NCBI RefSeq assembly: GCF_000717345.1 | Contig: NZ_JNZA01000018.1 | Location: 1 to 64,000, forward strand | Direction of reading: 5' to 3' | Length of the DNA: 64,000 nt | Source of the DNA: Streptomyces lydicus | Lineage (GTDB): Bacteria; Actinomycetota; Actinomycetes; Streptomycetales; Streptomycetaceae | In this document: positions 41,969-50,565 of the stretch, piece after piece | Layout: the number at the start of each line of letters is the position of its first letter | Position numbering within the stretch: position 1 is the first letter of the stretch | Made by a program: the position numbers and the translations under genes | The notes under the pieces: model-generated | The model's database searches: none | Told to the model about the DNA's origin: nothing | Seen by the model: only the letters and a program-made list of their open reading frames with translations

Positions 41969-43060
41969 GTGCAGAGCCAGACCCTCGCCGACGCGCCGGC
42001 CGCCGCGGAACCCGCCGACGAGCCGGCCCCGGAGCCGGTCACCGTGGTGCAGCAGGCCGAACCGCCCGCCGCCGAGCTGCTCCTGGAGGAGATCCCCCAG
42101 GAGCCGGCGGTCCCGGACCCCGGCCCCGCGCCCCGCGCCGAGACCGGCAGCCCGTCCTCCGACCTCTTCCGCCAGTACCTCCGCGAAATCGGCCGGATCC
42201 CGCTGCTCACCGCCGCCGAGGAGGTCGACCTCGCGCGCCGCGTGGAAGCCGGCCTCTTCGCCGAGGAGAAGCTCACCAACACCCCCGACCTCTCCTCCCA
42301 ACTCGCTTACGACCTCGACCAGTTGGTGGTCCTGGGCCGGATGGCCAAGCGCCGCCTGATCGAGGCGAACCTGCGCCTGGTGGTCTCCGTCGCCAAGCGC
42401 TACGTCGGCCGCGGCCTGACCATGCTCGACCTCGTCCAGGAGGGAAACCTCGGACTGATCCGTGCCGTCGAGAAGTTCGACTACGCCCGCGGCTACAAGT
42501 TCTCCACCTACGCGACCTGGTGGATCCGCCAGGCGATGTCCCGCGCGCTGGCCGACCAGGCCCGGACCATCCGCGTCCCGGTCCACGTCGTCGAGCTGAT
42601 CAACCGCGTGGTGCGCGTCCAGCGCCGGATGCTCCAGGAACGCGGCTACGAACCCACCCCCGAGGAGGTCGCCGCCCACCTCGACCTGACCGGGGAACGC
42701 GTCAGCGAAGTGCTGCGGCTGGCCCAGGAACCGGTCTCGCTGCACGCCCCCGTCGGCGAGGAGGAGGACGTCGCCCTCGGCGACCTCATCGAGGACGGCG
42801 ACGCCGCCTCACCCGTCGAATCCGCCGCTTTCCTGCTGCTCCGCGAGCACCTCGACGCGGTCCTGTCCACGCTCGGCGAACGCGAACGCAAGGTCGTCCA
42901 GCTCCGCTACGGACTCGCCGACGGCCGGCCCCGCACCCTGGAGGAGATCGGCCGGATCTTCGGCGTCACCCGCGAACGCATACGGCAGATCGAGTCCAAG
43001 ACCCTCAACAAGCTCCGCGACCACGCCTTCGCCGACCAGCTCCGCGGCTACCTGGACTGA
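41969..43060 (+). CDS. hrdA: Principal-family (sigma-70 group 2) RNA polymerase sigma factor, HrdA-like
   Basis: About 363 residues from GTG 41969, chosen because GGAGG lies 8 nt upstream; an in-frame GTG at 41816 would give 414 residues. A variable acidic N-region is followed by region 1.2 ([16 protein letters not shown]), region 2 ([59 protein letters not shown], cited as segments: [31 protein letters not shown]), region 3 and region 4.2 ([21 protein letters not shown]). The dnaG neighbourhood matches S. coelicolor hrdA rather than hrdB or hrdD. A dispensable alternative of the housekeeping sigma factor. Confidence 0.85.
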   Translation: MQSQTLADAPAAAEPADEPAPEPVTVVQQAEPPAAELLLEEIPQEPAVPDPGPAPRAETGSPSSDLFRQYLREIGRIPLLTAAEEVDLARRVEAGLFAEEKLTNTPDLSSQLAYDLDQLVVLGRMAKRRLIEANLRLVVSVAKRYVGRGLTMLDLVQEGNLGLIRAVEKFDYARGYKFSTYATWWIRQAMSRALADQARTIRVPVHVVELINRVVRVQRRMLQERGYEPTPEEVAAHLDLTGERVSEVLRLAQEPVSLHAPVGEEEDVALGDLIEDGDAASPVESAAFLLLREHLDAVLSTLGERERKVVQLRYGLADGRPRTLEEIGRIFGVTRERIRQIESKTLNKLRDHAFADQLRGYLD

Positions 43061-43099
43061 CCCCGCGGCCCGCGGCAGAGCGCCCGGGCCCCCGGTACG

Positions 43100-44587
43100 T
43101 CACCCCTCCCGCCGGTCCGCCCACGCACCCGGATGGATCTCGTCGCGCACCGTCGCGTACTGCTGCCGCACGGCCTGCCCCACCGGCAGCTCCTCACCCG
43201 GCTCGAACACCTGGCTCGCCGCGGCCGGCCACTGCGGCGGATCCACCCAGACGGACCCGCCGCCCGGCCCGGCCTCCGCACCGGCGGCCGGCGCCAGCGT
43301 GCCGTGCGCCACCCCCCACGCCCAGGCCGCCTGCCGCGCCGCACCCAGCGCCGCGTAATCGGCCGGCTGCGGCACCACGACCTGTACCCCGAACAGCCCC
43401 GGCGCGGCCGCCTGCACCGCACCCAGCTCCGCCGCCGCACCCAGCAGGAACACCCGGCGCACCGCCACGCCCCGCCCGCGCAGCACGTCCAGCGCGTCCG
43501 CGAGGCCGCACAGCATGCCCTCCACGGCCGCTCGCGCCATGTGCTCCGGCTTCATGCTCTCGCGCCGCATCCCGTGCAAGGACCCGGCGGTGTGCGGCAG
43601 ATGGGGTGTCCGCTCGCCCTCCAGATAGGGCAGCAGCACCATCCCGTACGCACCGGGCGACGACTTCAGCGCCAGGTCGGACAGCCCCTGGAGGTCCGTC
43701 CCCAGCATCTCCGCCGCGCCCCGCAGCACCCGCACCGCGTTGCTGGTGTGCACCACCGGCAGATGCCGCCCGGTCGCGTCGGCGAAGGAGGTGATCGTGC
43801 CGCTGGGGTCCACCAGCGCCTCGTGGTGGATGCCGAACACCGACCCCGAGGCGCCCAGCGACACCACGGCGTCGCCCTCCCCGACGCCCAGTCCGAAGGC
43901 GGCCGCCATCGTCTCGCCCGTACCGGCCGAGATCAGCAGCCCCTCCGGGGTGAACCCGGCGGTCCCCGAAGGACCCAGCACCTCCGGCAGCCGCACCTGA
44001 TGGCCCAGCGCCAGTTCCACCAGATCCGGCCGGTACGACGCACTCGCCGCCGACCAGAAACCCGTCCCCGAGGCCGCGCCCCGGTCCGTGGTCCGCCGGG
44101 CCGGCCGCCCCAGCAGCTGCCACACCAGCCAGTCGTGCGGCTGCATGACCTCCGTCACCCGGGCCGCGTTCTCCGGCTCCGTACGCGCCAGCCAGCGCAG
44201 CTTGGTCACCGGATGCGCGGCCTGCGGCACCGCCCCGACGGCCTGCGCCCACGCGGTACGCCCGCCCAGCGAGTCCACCAGGTCCGCCGCCGCGCTCTGC
44301 GCCCGCCTGTCATTGCCCAGCAGCGCGGGCCGTACGAGGTTGCCGTCCGCGTCCAGCACCAGCAGCCCGTGCTGCTGTGCCGAGACCCCGATGGCCTGCA
44401 CGCCCTCCAGAAGCCCGCCGCCGGCCGCCTCGCCCAGTGACATCAGCCACGCCTGAGGATCGGCCTCCGGCCCCTTCTCGACCGGGTGCGGCGCATACCC
44501 CTGCCTGATGACGGCACCCGTGTCCGCATCGCAGACGACGATCCGTGTGCTGTCGGACGAACTGTCCAATCCGGCGACTATCCCCAT
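43100..44587 (-). CDS. FGGY-family carbohydrate kinase (xylulokinase-like)
   Basis: 495 residues. Actin-like ATPase fold: VAGLDSSSDSTRIVVCDADTG, AIGVSAQQHGLLVLD, GDAVVSLGASGSVFGIH and EGMLCGLADALDVLRGRG. Closest in pattern to xylulose kinases (QHG motif with catalytic Asp in GNDRRAQ, where other xylulokinases have WxDxR). It phosphorylates a ketose such as D-xylulose. The usual FLLGGGAxS near the C-terminus reads FLLGAAAEL here, a departure from the consensus adenosine-binding motif that may affect activity. Convergent with the sigma gene. Confidence 0.85.
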   Translation of the reverse strand: MGIVAGLDSSSDSTRIVVCDADTGAVIRQGYAPHPVEKGPEADPQAWLMSLGEAAGGGLLEGVQAIGVSAQQHGLLVLDADGNLVRPALLGNDRRAQSAAADLVDSLGGRTAWAQAVGAVPQAAHPVTKLRWLARTEPENAARVTEVMQPHDWLVWQLLGRPARRTTDRGAASGTGFWSAASASYRPDLVELALGHQVRLPEVLGPSGTAGFTPEGLLISAGTGETMAAAFGLGVGEGDAVVSLGASGSVFGIHHEALVDPSGTITSFADATGRHLPVVHTSNAVRVLRGAAEMLGTDLQGLSDLALKSSPGAYGMVLLPYLEGERTPHLPHTAGSLHGMRRESMKPEHMARAAVEGMLCGLADALDVLRGRGVAVRRVFLLGAAAELGAVQAAAPGLFGVQVVVPQPADYAALGAARQAAWAWGVAHGTLAPAAGAEAGPGGGSVWVDPPQWPAAASQVFEPGEELPVGQAVRQQYATVRDEIHPGAWADRREG

Positions 44588-44666
44588 GGCCCCAGATGAT
44601 GCCCCATGGGGCGCATAGGGAAAGAGTCAGGGTTTGCCCGACCGGACACCGCCCGGGATCACCGGC

Positions 44667-44966
44667 TCAGGTGTTGCTGGTGCCCCACTCGTCCTCGGTT
44701 GACGCGCGCTGCTCGCGCAGCGACCGCACCCGGCTGCCCACGGACGCGGGCAGGTGCCCCTCGACCTTGGCCGAGACCTTCCCGAACGCCTTCGACGCCG
44801 CGTCCCGCCCGGTCAGCGCCACCGATTCGGCGCTGTTCCGGACCGCCGGATTCCGCGTGACCCGCTGGGCGGCCTTGCGGATCTGCTCATACCGCTCCCG
44901 GCCGGCCCGTGAGCCGAGCACGTAGCCCGTGGCCAGTCCCGCCATGAACGTGAGCCGGTAGCGCAT
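44667..44966 (-). CDS. YtxH-like small membrane-associated protein
   Basis: 99 residues. The N-terminal MRYRLTFMAGLATGYVLGSRAGRERYEQIRKAAQ is the short hydrophobic helix plus Arg-rich GSRAGRERY motif of YtxH-type actinobacterial proteins; the rest is a basic amphipathic helix and polar tail (TEDEWGTSNT). No biochemical role is known; some family members are stress-associated. Monocistronic, just upstream of the tRNA cluster on the opposite strand. Confidence 0.82.
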   Translation of the reverse strand: MRYRLTFMAGLATGYVLGSRAGRERYEQIRKAAQRVTRNPAVRNSAESVALTGRDAASKAFGKVSAKVEGHLPASVGSRVRSLREQRASTEDEWGTSNT

Positions 44967-45184
44967 CGCTCCACCCTTCCTTCTCTGTGGTCCCGTCCGG
45001 TGCCACCGCGCACCGCGTCCCGGGCTTGCCGCGCGCCTACCCTCCGGGGCCGGAGATCACCCGAGGTGACCTGAGGCGATACCGATTGGCGGAGCACCCC
45101 CCTGCTTGCGCTAATGTATGTGTCGCAGCGAGCGCGCGCCGTCCGGAGCCCCGGACAGCGGTGCATTCGAGGCACACAGAGCAA

Positions 45185-45257
45185 TCCCCTGTAGCTCAAT
45201 TGGCAGAGCAGCCGGCTGTTAACCGGCAGGTTACTGGTTCGAGTCCAGTCGGGGGAG
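45185..45257 (+). tRNA. tRNA-Asn (GTT), copy 1
   Basis: 73-nt cloverleaf. Acceptor TCCCCTG/CGGGGGA, D-loop AGCTCAATTGGCAGAGC, anticodon arm GCCGG-CTGTTAA-CCGGC (anticodon GTT), T-arm ACTGG-TTCGAGT-CCAGT, discriminator G. CCA is not encoded. Confidence 0.97.
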
Positions 45258-45262
45258 CTCGG

Positions 45263-45335
45263 TCCCCTGTAGCTCAATTGGCAGAGCATTCGGCTGTTAA
45301 CCGGAGGGTTACTGGTTCGAGTCCAGTCGGGGGAG
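45263..45335 (+). tRNA. tRNA-Asn (GTT), copy 2
   Basis: 73 nt, 5 bp after copy 1. Identical except in the anticodon stem and variable loop: TTCGG-CTGTTAA-CCGGA, in which the changes on the two sides keep pairing (one G-U). CCA is not encoded. Followed directly by an intrinsic terminator. Confidence 0.97.
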
Positions 45336-45340
45336 CAGAG

Positions 45341-45369
45341 AAAAAGGACCTCGTAAGGGGTCCTTTTTT
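45341..45369 (+). terminator. Intrinsic terminator of tRNA-Asn pair
   Basis: AAAAAGGACC (45341-45350) pairs with GGTCCTTTTTT (45359-45369) around an 8-nt loop, with a six-T run: a classical rho-independent terminator, rare in this GC-rich window. Confidence 0.92.
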
Positions 45370-45514
45370 CATGCCGGTGGAACCGAACCCCCGGTGATCG
45401 AAGTCCTCTTGGGCGTGCAAGGTCGCCCGACGACGGCCCTCACGGGCAGCAGATCGTATGAGCGGCTATGCTGCGGCAGACGGCGCGCACAAATGTGCGC
45501 GACGCGCCGTGGAG

Positions 45515-45591
45515 GGGGCGGTAGCTCAGCCGGTTAGAGCAGCGGACTCATAATCCGTCGGCCGTGGGTTCGAGTCCCACCCGCCCCACCA
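45515..45591 (+). tRNA. tRNA with CAT anticodon (elongator Met, or Ile2)
   Basis: 77 nt including encoded CCA. Acceptor GGGGCGG/CCGCCCC, D-arm GCTCAGCCGGTTAGAGC, anticodon arm GCGGA-CTCATAA-TCCGT with anticodon CAT, T-arm GTGGG-TTCGAGT-CCCAC. It is not the initiator, which lacks this paired first acceptor base pair. Elongator Met and lysidine-modified Ile2 cannot be separated by eye. Confidence 0.93.
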
Positions 45592-45650
45592 CAGCCCGAT
45601 GCAGCAGAAACGATCATGTTTCCTCAGCCCGGGCGGTGCACGGCACCGAG

Positions 45651-45680
45651 GGCCCTCACACGATCCGTGAGGGCCTTTTT
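45651..45680 (+). terminator. Intrinsic terminator after tRNA(CAT)
   Basis: A 9-bp perfect stem GGCCCTCAC/GTGAGGGCC (45651-45659, 45667-45675) with a 7-nt loop, followed by TTTTT (45676-45680). Confidence 0.93.
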
Positions 45681-45767
45681 CGTACGCCCGGGTCCCGGAC
45701 GGCGAGGAGTCCGGAGGAGGGGCCGGGGCGGCTTTCCGTCTGCCGGCCGGGGATGACGCTCCCGCGG

Positions 45768-46385
45768 TCACCAGAGCTTGTCGATCTCGCCGGGGTGCAG
45801 CTCCAGGCGGGTGTGCCGGAACGCGGTGCGGGACTCCCGGGCCGTGGTGGAGAAGAAGTCGGCCATGGTGACCTTGTCGAAGCCGGGCCGGTCGCTGGGG
45901 AACGGGGCCGTGGGTGTTCCCCCGACGAGCACCGTTCCGGGCAGCAGCTGCCAGCCGGCGCTTTCGTAGAAGCTTCGCAGCGGCCGGTCGCAGGTGAACA
46001 CTCCCAGGTCCAGGCCGGAGCGGGACATCGCCTCGCGGGCGGCGGCCACCAGGCGGCGGCCGTGGCCCCGGCCGCGGGCGGCCTGCCGCGTCACCACGGT
46101 GCTGAGCCCGCCGGCCCGGTAGTGCCGGCCGGCGTGCACCAGCGGTTTGCTGAGGATGTCCAGGGCGGCGAGCACCGTGCCGTCGTCCACGAGCAGCATC
46201 GACCGGGGGTGCAGCGCGGGGTCGTGGCCGGTGTCGGAGTCGTGGTCGGCCGGCGGGTCGCTCGGGGGCCATGCCTCGTCGTGGAGTTCCCGCACCTGGG
46301 CGCGGAGGTCGGGCGGGGTCGCGGCTTCGGGGAAGGAGAGGAGCTGCACGCGCCGATTGTGCACATCCGTCCCCTGGGTGAACAC
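45768..46385 (-). CDS. GNAT-family N-acetyltransferase
   Basis: Up to 205 residues. Acetyl-CoA site: GGLSTVVTRQAARGRGHGRRLVAAAREAM, then GVFTCDRPLRSFYESAGWQLLPGTVLVGGT, and a C-terminal PFPSDRPGFDKVTMADFF region conserved in this branch. Substrate not identifiable. The start is uncertain: GTG 46385 is the longest, but no ribosome site is seen there; internal GTGs at about residues 8 and 13 are alternatives. Confidence 0.83.
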   Translation of the reverse strand: MFTQGTDVHNRRVQLLSFPEAATPPDLRAQVRELHDEAWPPSDPPADHDSDTGHDPALHPRSMLLVDDGTVLAALDILSKPLVHAGRHYRAGGLSTVVTRQAARGRGHGRRLVAAAREAMSRSGLDLGVFTCDRPLRSFYESAGWQLLPGTVLVGGTPTAPFPSDRPGFDKVTMADFFSTTARESRTAFRHTRLELHPGEIDKLW

Positions 46386-46427
46386 CCGGACAGGGCCCGG
46401 GTTTTCGCTTCTGTGGGTGAGCGGCCG

Positions 46428-47303
46428 TCAGATGATCGGGGGCCGCCCCAGCCGGGTCATCCGCCAGACCGTGCGCCAGCGGATCGGCCGACGCCGGCCG
46501 CAGGGTGTGCGTACCCCTTCGGCGAAGCCGGCGGCCCAGGCGCGCAGACCTGCCGCGGAGCGGCTGCGTACGGCCGTCAGTACCGCCCATACGCCCAGGT
46601 AGAGCGGCACCAGGACGGCCGGCAGGTGGCGTTTCGCCAGCCACACCCGGTTCCTGGCGACCATTCGGTGGTAGACCGCGTGCCGGGTCGGCGAGGTGTA
46701 GGGGTGCTGGAGCACGAGGTCCGGTTCGTAGCGGATGCGCCAGCCGTCGTCCAACGCCCGCCAGGCCAGGTCGGTTTCCTCGTGCGCGTAGAAGAAGTCC
46801 TCGGGCCAGTCGCCGATCCGGTCCAGCATCGCCATGGACAGCGAGTGCCCGCCGCCGAGGAACGTCGTCACCGGTCCGCCGCGGCGGGGGTCGCCGACCC
46901 GCAGCCGGGGGACGTGCCGGCGCTGGGTCCGGCCCAGCTCGTCGGCGATGCGGAAGCTGATGACGCCCAACTCGGGTTCCCGCTCGTGCAGTTCGGCGAC
47001 CCGTCGCAGGACGTCCGGGCTGATCAGCAGGCCGTCGTCGTCCAGGTCGACCACCACGTCGACGTCCCCGAGCTTGCGCAGCTCGTCGAGGGCCACGTTT
47101 CTGCCGCCGGAGACACCGAGGTTCTCGCTCAGCTCGACGCCGTGCGCGCCATGGGGGAGGGACGGCAGCGGGGAGCCGTTCCCGACGACCACGACGTGGA
47201 CCGGCTGGAGGTCCTGCTTGGCGACCGAATCCAGCAGTGCGTGGAGTTCGGCGGGGCGGTTCCCCATGGTCAAGACGGCGACGCCTACGCGCAGATGAGG
47301 CAC
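46428..47303 (-). CDS. Family 2 glycosyltransferase
   Basis: 291 residues from GTG 47303 with GGAG about 9 nt upstream. GT-A fold: VAVLTMGNRPAELHALLDSV, VVVVGNGSPL, NLGVSGGRNVALDEL, and the metal-binding DxD region VVVDLDDDGLL; a later HEETDLAWRAL holds the catalytic ED-like motif. A basic C-terminal segment (RMVARNRVWLAKRHLP) resembles membrane-associated rhamnosyl/galactosyl transferases. The acceptor is unknown; no polysaccharide cluster surrounds it. Confidence 0.88.
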   Translation of the reverse strand: MPHLRVGVAVLTMGNRPAELHALLDSVAKQDLQPVHVVVVGNGSPLPSLPHGAHGVELSENLGVSGGRNVALDELRKLGDVDVVVDLDDDGLLISPDVLRRVAELHEREPELGVISFRIADELGRTQRRHVPRLRVGDPRRGGPVTTFLGGGHSLSMAMLDRIGDWPEDFFYAHEETDLAWRALDDGWRIRYEPDLVLQHPYTSPTRHAVYHRMVARNRVWLAKRHLPAVLVPLYLGVWAVLTAVRSRSAAGLRAWAAGFAEGVRTPCGRRRPIRWRTVWRMTRLGRPPII

Positions 47304-47616
47304 AGAAGGATGCTCCGTTCTCAGCGGCCCCGGCGGTGACCGGTGCGGTGCCCGGGGGGACGGCCTCGGGCGTGACCGGTGCGGTGTGCTCGCGCGAGCC
47401 GGTCGGGTTCTCGGCAGGCCCGGTCGGCCTGTTCCGGATGCTAGTCCCCGGGGAACGCGGTTGCGCGCCACGGCACTCGCGCGGCGACATCCCCGTCGTA
47501 CGCGCGAGTAGCAGGAGGACGGACGCTCCGTACGGCGGGCGGGGAGGCGCGAGCGCACCATGGAAGGGCCAGGGGTTCACGGAGGGGACGGCGGGGGGTG
47601 AGAGGAGGAGCCCCTC

Positions 47617-47979
47617 ATGATGGAGGTCAAGACCATAGACAAGCCGGACGAGCGGCGTGACTTTCCCCGAGGCCACCTCGAAGCGCTGCACCTGACCGGG
47701 CTGGACTTCGCCGTGGCCACCTTTGAGCCGGGCTGGCGCTGGTCGGAGTCGGTGGGGCCGATCGCCGGGACGGACAGCTGCGAGGTCCACCACAACGGCT
47801 TCATGGTGCAAGGACGTATGCGCATACGGATGGACGACGGCGCGGAGTCCGAGGTGGGTCCGGGCGATGTCTTCGTCTGTCCGCCCGGACACGACGCCTG
47901 GGTCGTCGGCGACGAACAAGTCGTCGTGTACGACTTCGCGGGCGGTATGGCGGTGGGGTACGCCAAGGCGAAGGAGTAG
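47617..47979 (+). CDS. Cupin-fold protein
   Basis: 120 residues. Single conserved barrel: DFAVATFEPGWRWSESVGPIAG, HHNGFMVQGRMRIRMDDGAESEVGPGDVFVCPPGHDAWVVGDEQVVVYDF. Metal ligands typical of cupin motif 1 are only partly present (HH in CEVHHNG; H in PPGHDAW). GAGAGGAGGAG lies before ATG 47617. Role unknown; similar stand-alone cupins bind small ligands. Between it and thioredoxin (47980-48272) there is a purine-rich stretch and the sigma-R-type promoter. Confidence 0.85.
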   Translation: MMEVKTIDKPDERRDFPRGHLEALHLTGLDFAVATFEPGWRWSESVGPIAGTDSCEVHHNGFMVQGRMRIRMDDGAESEVGPGDVFVCPPGHDAWVVGDEQVVVYDFAGGMAVGYAKAKE

Positions 47980-48182
47980 GAGTCAGGAGTAGGAGTAGGG
48001 GCGGCAGTCAGGGAGAAGAGGGGAAGAGGGAGGCTGAGGGGGAGCAGGAGGGGTGTGCCAGGTCCAGGTCCGGGGAATTCGGGCCGGGGCCTGGTGACGT
48101 GTGCCACGTGCGGGTTTCCGTGGCGATCGGGATGTCTAGGAATGCGTTCGGTGGGCAGGGGAGCGGGACGGTCCGGTCATGC

Positions 48183-48208
48183 GGAATACATCAGGGGGCG
48201 ACCCCGTT
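48183..48208 (+). promoter_or_regulatory. Sigma-R (SigR)-type promoter for thioredoxin
   Basis: GGAAT (48183-48187) and GTT (48206-48208) are separated by 18 nt, the published consensus for the Streptomyces disulfide-stress sigma factor SigR. They lie 64 bp upstream of the thioredoxin ATG, and thioredoxin genes are classical SigR targets. Confidence 0.65.
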
Positions 48209-48272
48209 GCCGCAGCCGGGGACCGCAGGAACAGCAGCACAGCCTCGACAGACCGGAAGCAGGGACATACGC

Positions 48273-48665
48273 ATGAGCACCGTTGAGCTCACCAAGGAAA
48301 ACTTCGACGACATCGTCTCCGGCAACGACTTCGTCCTGATCGACTTCTGGGCCGAGTGGTGCGGCCCCTGCAAACAGTTCGGCCCGGTCTTCGAGCGCTC
48401 GTCCGAGAAGCACGACGACCTGGTGTTCGCCAAGGTGGACACGGAGGCGCAGCCCGAGCTGGCGCAGGCGTTCCAGATCCAGTCCATCCCGACGGTGATG
48501 ATCGTCCGGGACAACATCGCGGTGTTCGCCCAGCCGGGCGCGCTGCCGGCCGAGGCCCTGGAGGACGTCATCGGCCAGGCCCGCGCGCTGGACATGGAGG
48601 AGGTCCGGGCCTCGGTCACCGAGGCCCAGCAGGACGAGCAGGCGCAGGCCGAGCAGGCCCAGTAG
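48273..48665 (+). CDS. Thioredoxin
   Basis: 130 residues. Active site FWAEWCGPCKQFGP with redox Cys30 and Cys33; the cis-Pro loop IQSIPTVMIV. Beyond the usual fold of about 105 residues there is a C-terminal helical, Gln/Glu/Ala-rich tail (TEAQQDEQAQAEQAQ) of about 20. It reduces cytoplasmic disulfides, fed by thioredoxin reductase or mycothiol systems. It follows a SigR-type promoter and precedes a histidine phosphatase gene by 11 bp. Confidence 0.95.
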   Translation: MSTVELTKENFDDIVSGNDFVLIDFWAEWCGPCKQFGPVFERSSEKHDDLVFAKVDTEAQPELAQAFQIQSIPTVMIVRDNIAVFAQPGALPAEALEDVIGQARALDMEEVRASVTEAQQDEQAQAEQAQ

Positions 48666-48676
48666 GCTCTGGGCTC

Positions 48677-49273
48677 GTGAGCGAGCTACTTCTGGTCCGG
48701 CACGGCGAGACCGAGTGGAGCCGGAACGGTCGGCACACCAGTTGGACCGACCTGCCGCTGACCGCCAACGGTGAGGAGCAGGCCCGCGCGCTGCGTCCGC
48801 TGCTGTCGGACCGGAAGATCGGGCAGGTCTGTGCCAGCCCGAGGGCGCGGGCCCTGCGCACCGCCGAGCTGGCCGGCCTCCCCGAGCCGGAGATCGACCC
48901 GGACCTGCGGGAATGGGACTACGGCGGTTACGAGGGCATCGCCACCGCCGAGATCCACCGCGAGCGGCCCGGCTGGTACCTGTTCAGCGACGGCGTCCCG
49001 CCCGGCCCCGAAGGGCATCCGGGGGAGTCACCCGACGAGGTCGGGGCGCGCGCCGACCGGGTGCTGGCCCGCCTCACGCCGTACCTCGATGCCGACGACG
49101 GTGATGTGGTGCTGGTGGGGCATGCGCACTTCTCGCGCGTACTGGCCGCCCGCAGGCTGGGGCTGCCGGCCTCCGCGGGCGGGCTGTTCACGTTCGAGAC
49201 CGGGGCGGTCTGCGTCCTGGGGACCGAACACGACCGGCCCGCGGTGGTGGCCTGGAACGCCCGGAGTCTTTAG
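48677..49273 (+). CDS. Histidine phosphatase (phosphoglycerate-mutase-like) family protein
   Basis: 198 residues from GTG 48677. The phospho-His motif LLLVRHGETEWSRNGRHTSWTDLPLT is followed by SPRARALRTAELAGLPEPEIDPDLREWDYGGYEG and the second His in VVLVGHAHFSRVLAARRL. Hydrolyses phosphoesters of small metabolites; specificity unknown. TAGGCT (48663-48668), which includes the thioredoxin stop, ends 8 nt before the GTG, so it may also be transcribed separately as a leaderless message. Confidence 0.93.
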   Translation: MSELLLVRHGETEWSRNGRHTSWTDLPLTANGEEQARALRPLLSDRKIGQVCASPRARALRTAELAGLPEPEIDPDLREWDYGGYEGIATAEIHRERPGWYLFSDGVPPGPEGHPGESPDEVGARADRVLARLTPYLDADDGDVVLVGHAHFSRVLAARRLGLPASAGGLFTFETGAVCVLGTEHDRPAVVAWNARSL

Positions 49274-49343
49274 CTCGGGGACCTGGGGCCCGGCAGCCTG
49301 TGGCCCGGGTCGGTCCGGCCGCTCGCGCCCTCCGCGGGACGGG

Positions 49344-50375
49344 TTACGGCGCCATCGGGTCCAGGTGCAGCGGCTGCACCTTGCCCTCGATCATGGCGCC
49401 GAGGCCCATGACCGCGCAGGTGTCGGGGCGGTCCGCGGTGTGCACCGGCATGGTGGTGGCCTGATGGATCATCGGCTCCAGGCCGGGGATCAGCGCACTG
49501 CCGCCCGCGAGCATGATGCCGCGCTCCCCGAGGTCGGCCACCAGATCGGGCGGGCAGCGGCGCAGCACCGCCCCGATGCCGTCGAGGATCGCGGTCAGCG
49601 GGGTGGTGATGGCATCCAGTACCCGCTCGGTGTCGACATGCACGGAGCGCGCCATTCCGCTGACCACGTCCCGGCCGTGCACCTCGGTGGAGCCGGGCGT
49701 CCGCCCGTCGCCGCCGGAGAGGATCAGCTGGAGCGGGCGGACGGCCTGGCCCGCCAGCATCAGTTCGTGGTGCAGCCGCAGATGCTGGATGACGGCGTGA
49801 TCGATGGCGTTGCCGCCCACCTGCACGGTCTCCGCGGCCACGATCGACCCCAGTGACAGCACCGCGACCTGGGTCGTGCCCGCGCCGCACACCACGATCA
49901 TCGTCGCCTCCGGCTGCTCCACCGGGAGGCCGGAGCCGATCGCGGCGGCCACCAGGGTGTCGACCAGCTCGACCCGGCGCGCGCCGAGCCCGGTGAGCGT
50001 CTCCACGGCCGCACGCTGGGCCAGCGGCTCACTGCCGTACGGAAGACAGACCGCGGCCCGCATCGTGGGCCGGCGCCGCCACGTCTTGCGCAGCTTGTCG
50101 CCGACCAGGGTGCGCAGCAGCCGCTGGGCCATGTCGATGTCGACGACCGTCCCGCCGGACACCGGGCGGACCACCCGGATGTAGTCGGGGGTGCGGCCGT
50201 CCATCACCTCGGCCTGGGCGCCCACCGCGAGCAGCGCCCCGGTGCGGGTGTTGACGGCGGCGACGGTCGGTTCGTCGACCACCAGCCCCTGGTTCTTCAC
50301 ATACACCCTGGTCCGGGCCGCGCCGAGGTCGACGGCGGCCGAGCAGCGCCGCAATTGGGCGAGGCTGATGGTCAT
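49344..50375 (-). CDS. MreB/Mbl-like bacterial actin homologue
   Basis: 343 residues. Actin ATPase motifs: AAVDLGAARTRVYVKNQGLVVDEPTVAAVN (phosphate 1), VVCGAGTTQVAVLSLGSIVA (phosphate 2), and IMLAGGSALIPGLEPMIHQ (adenosine). Shorter and more diverged than the MreB of the mre cluster, like Mbl-type paralogues of Streptomyces that act in spore-wall formation. No mreC/mreD lies beside it. The ATG 50375 has GGGGAGGAATCACCC upstream. Confidence 0.85.
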   Translation of the reverse strand: MTISLAQLRRCSAAVDLGAARTRVYVKNQGLVVDEPTVAAVNTRTGALLAVGAQAEVMDGRTPDYIRVVRPVSGGTVVDIDMAQRLLRTLVGDKLRKTWRRRPTMRAAVCLPYGSEPLAQRAAVETLTGLGARRVELVDTLVAAAIGSGLPVEQPEATMIVVCGAGTTQVAVLSLGSIVAAETVQVGGNAIDHAVIQHLRLHHELMLAGQAVRPLQLILSGGDGRTPGSTEVHGRDVVSGMARSVHVDTERVLDAITTPLTAILDGIGAVLRRCPPDLVADLGERGIMLAGGSALIPGLEPMIHQATTMPVHTADRPDTCAVMGLGAMIEGKVQPLHLDPMAP

Positions 50376-50565
50376 GGGTGATTCCTCCCCGATGGGCCGA
50401 GATGGACGAAGCGCTCGCGCGGTCCGTCCGCACGGACCGCTCCGTGCGCCATCCTCTGGGCGCCCGCGGAGCTCCGCCTGTTGGGAGCGTCCGGTCGGGG
50501 GACGGGGCGGGGGCGGTTGCTGCGGCCGGGTGACCTCCCGGTGGCGGGACGCGGCCGGCCGGTGC

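Noticed and set aside
41816..43060. HrdA-like start at GTG 41816
   Set aside because: The ribosome site there is only 2 nt from GTG; 41969 has GGAGG 8 nt upstream. The region 41816-41968 has no sigma-factor homology, so I treated it as untranslated leader, although the longer start cannot be excluded.
45515..45591. Calling the CAT tRNA as initiator tRNA-fMet
   Set aside because: Its first acceptor base pair is Watson-Crick paired and the anticodon stem lacks the three consecutive G-C pairs of initiators.
46428..47561. 377-residue version of the glycosyltransferase
   Set aside because: The extra N-terminus is Arg/Pro/Ser-rich and unlike the GT2 family; GTG 47303 fits the family start.
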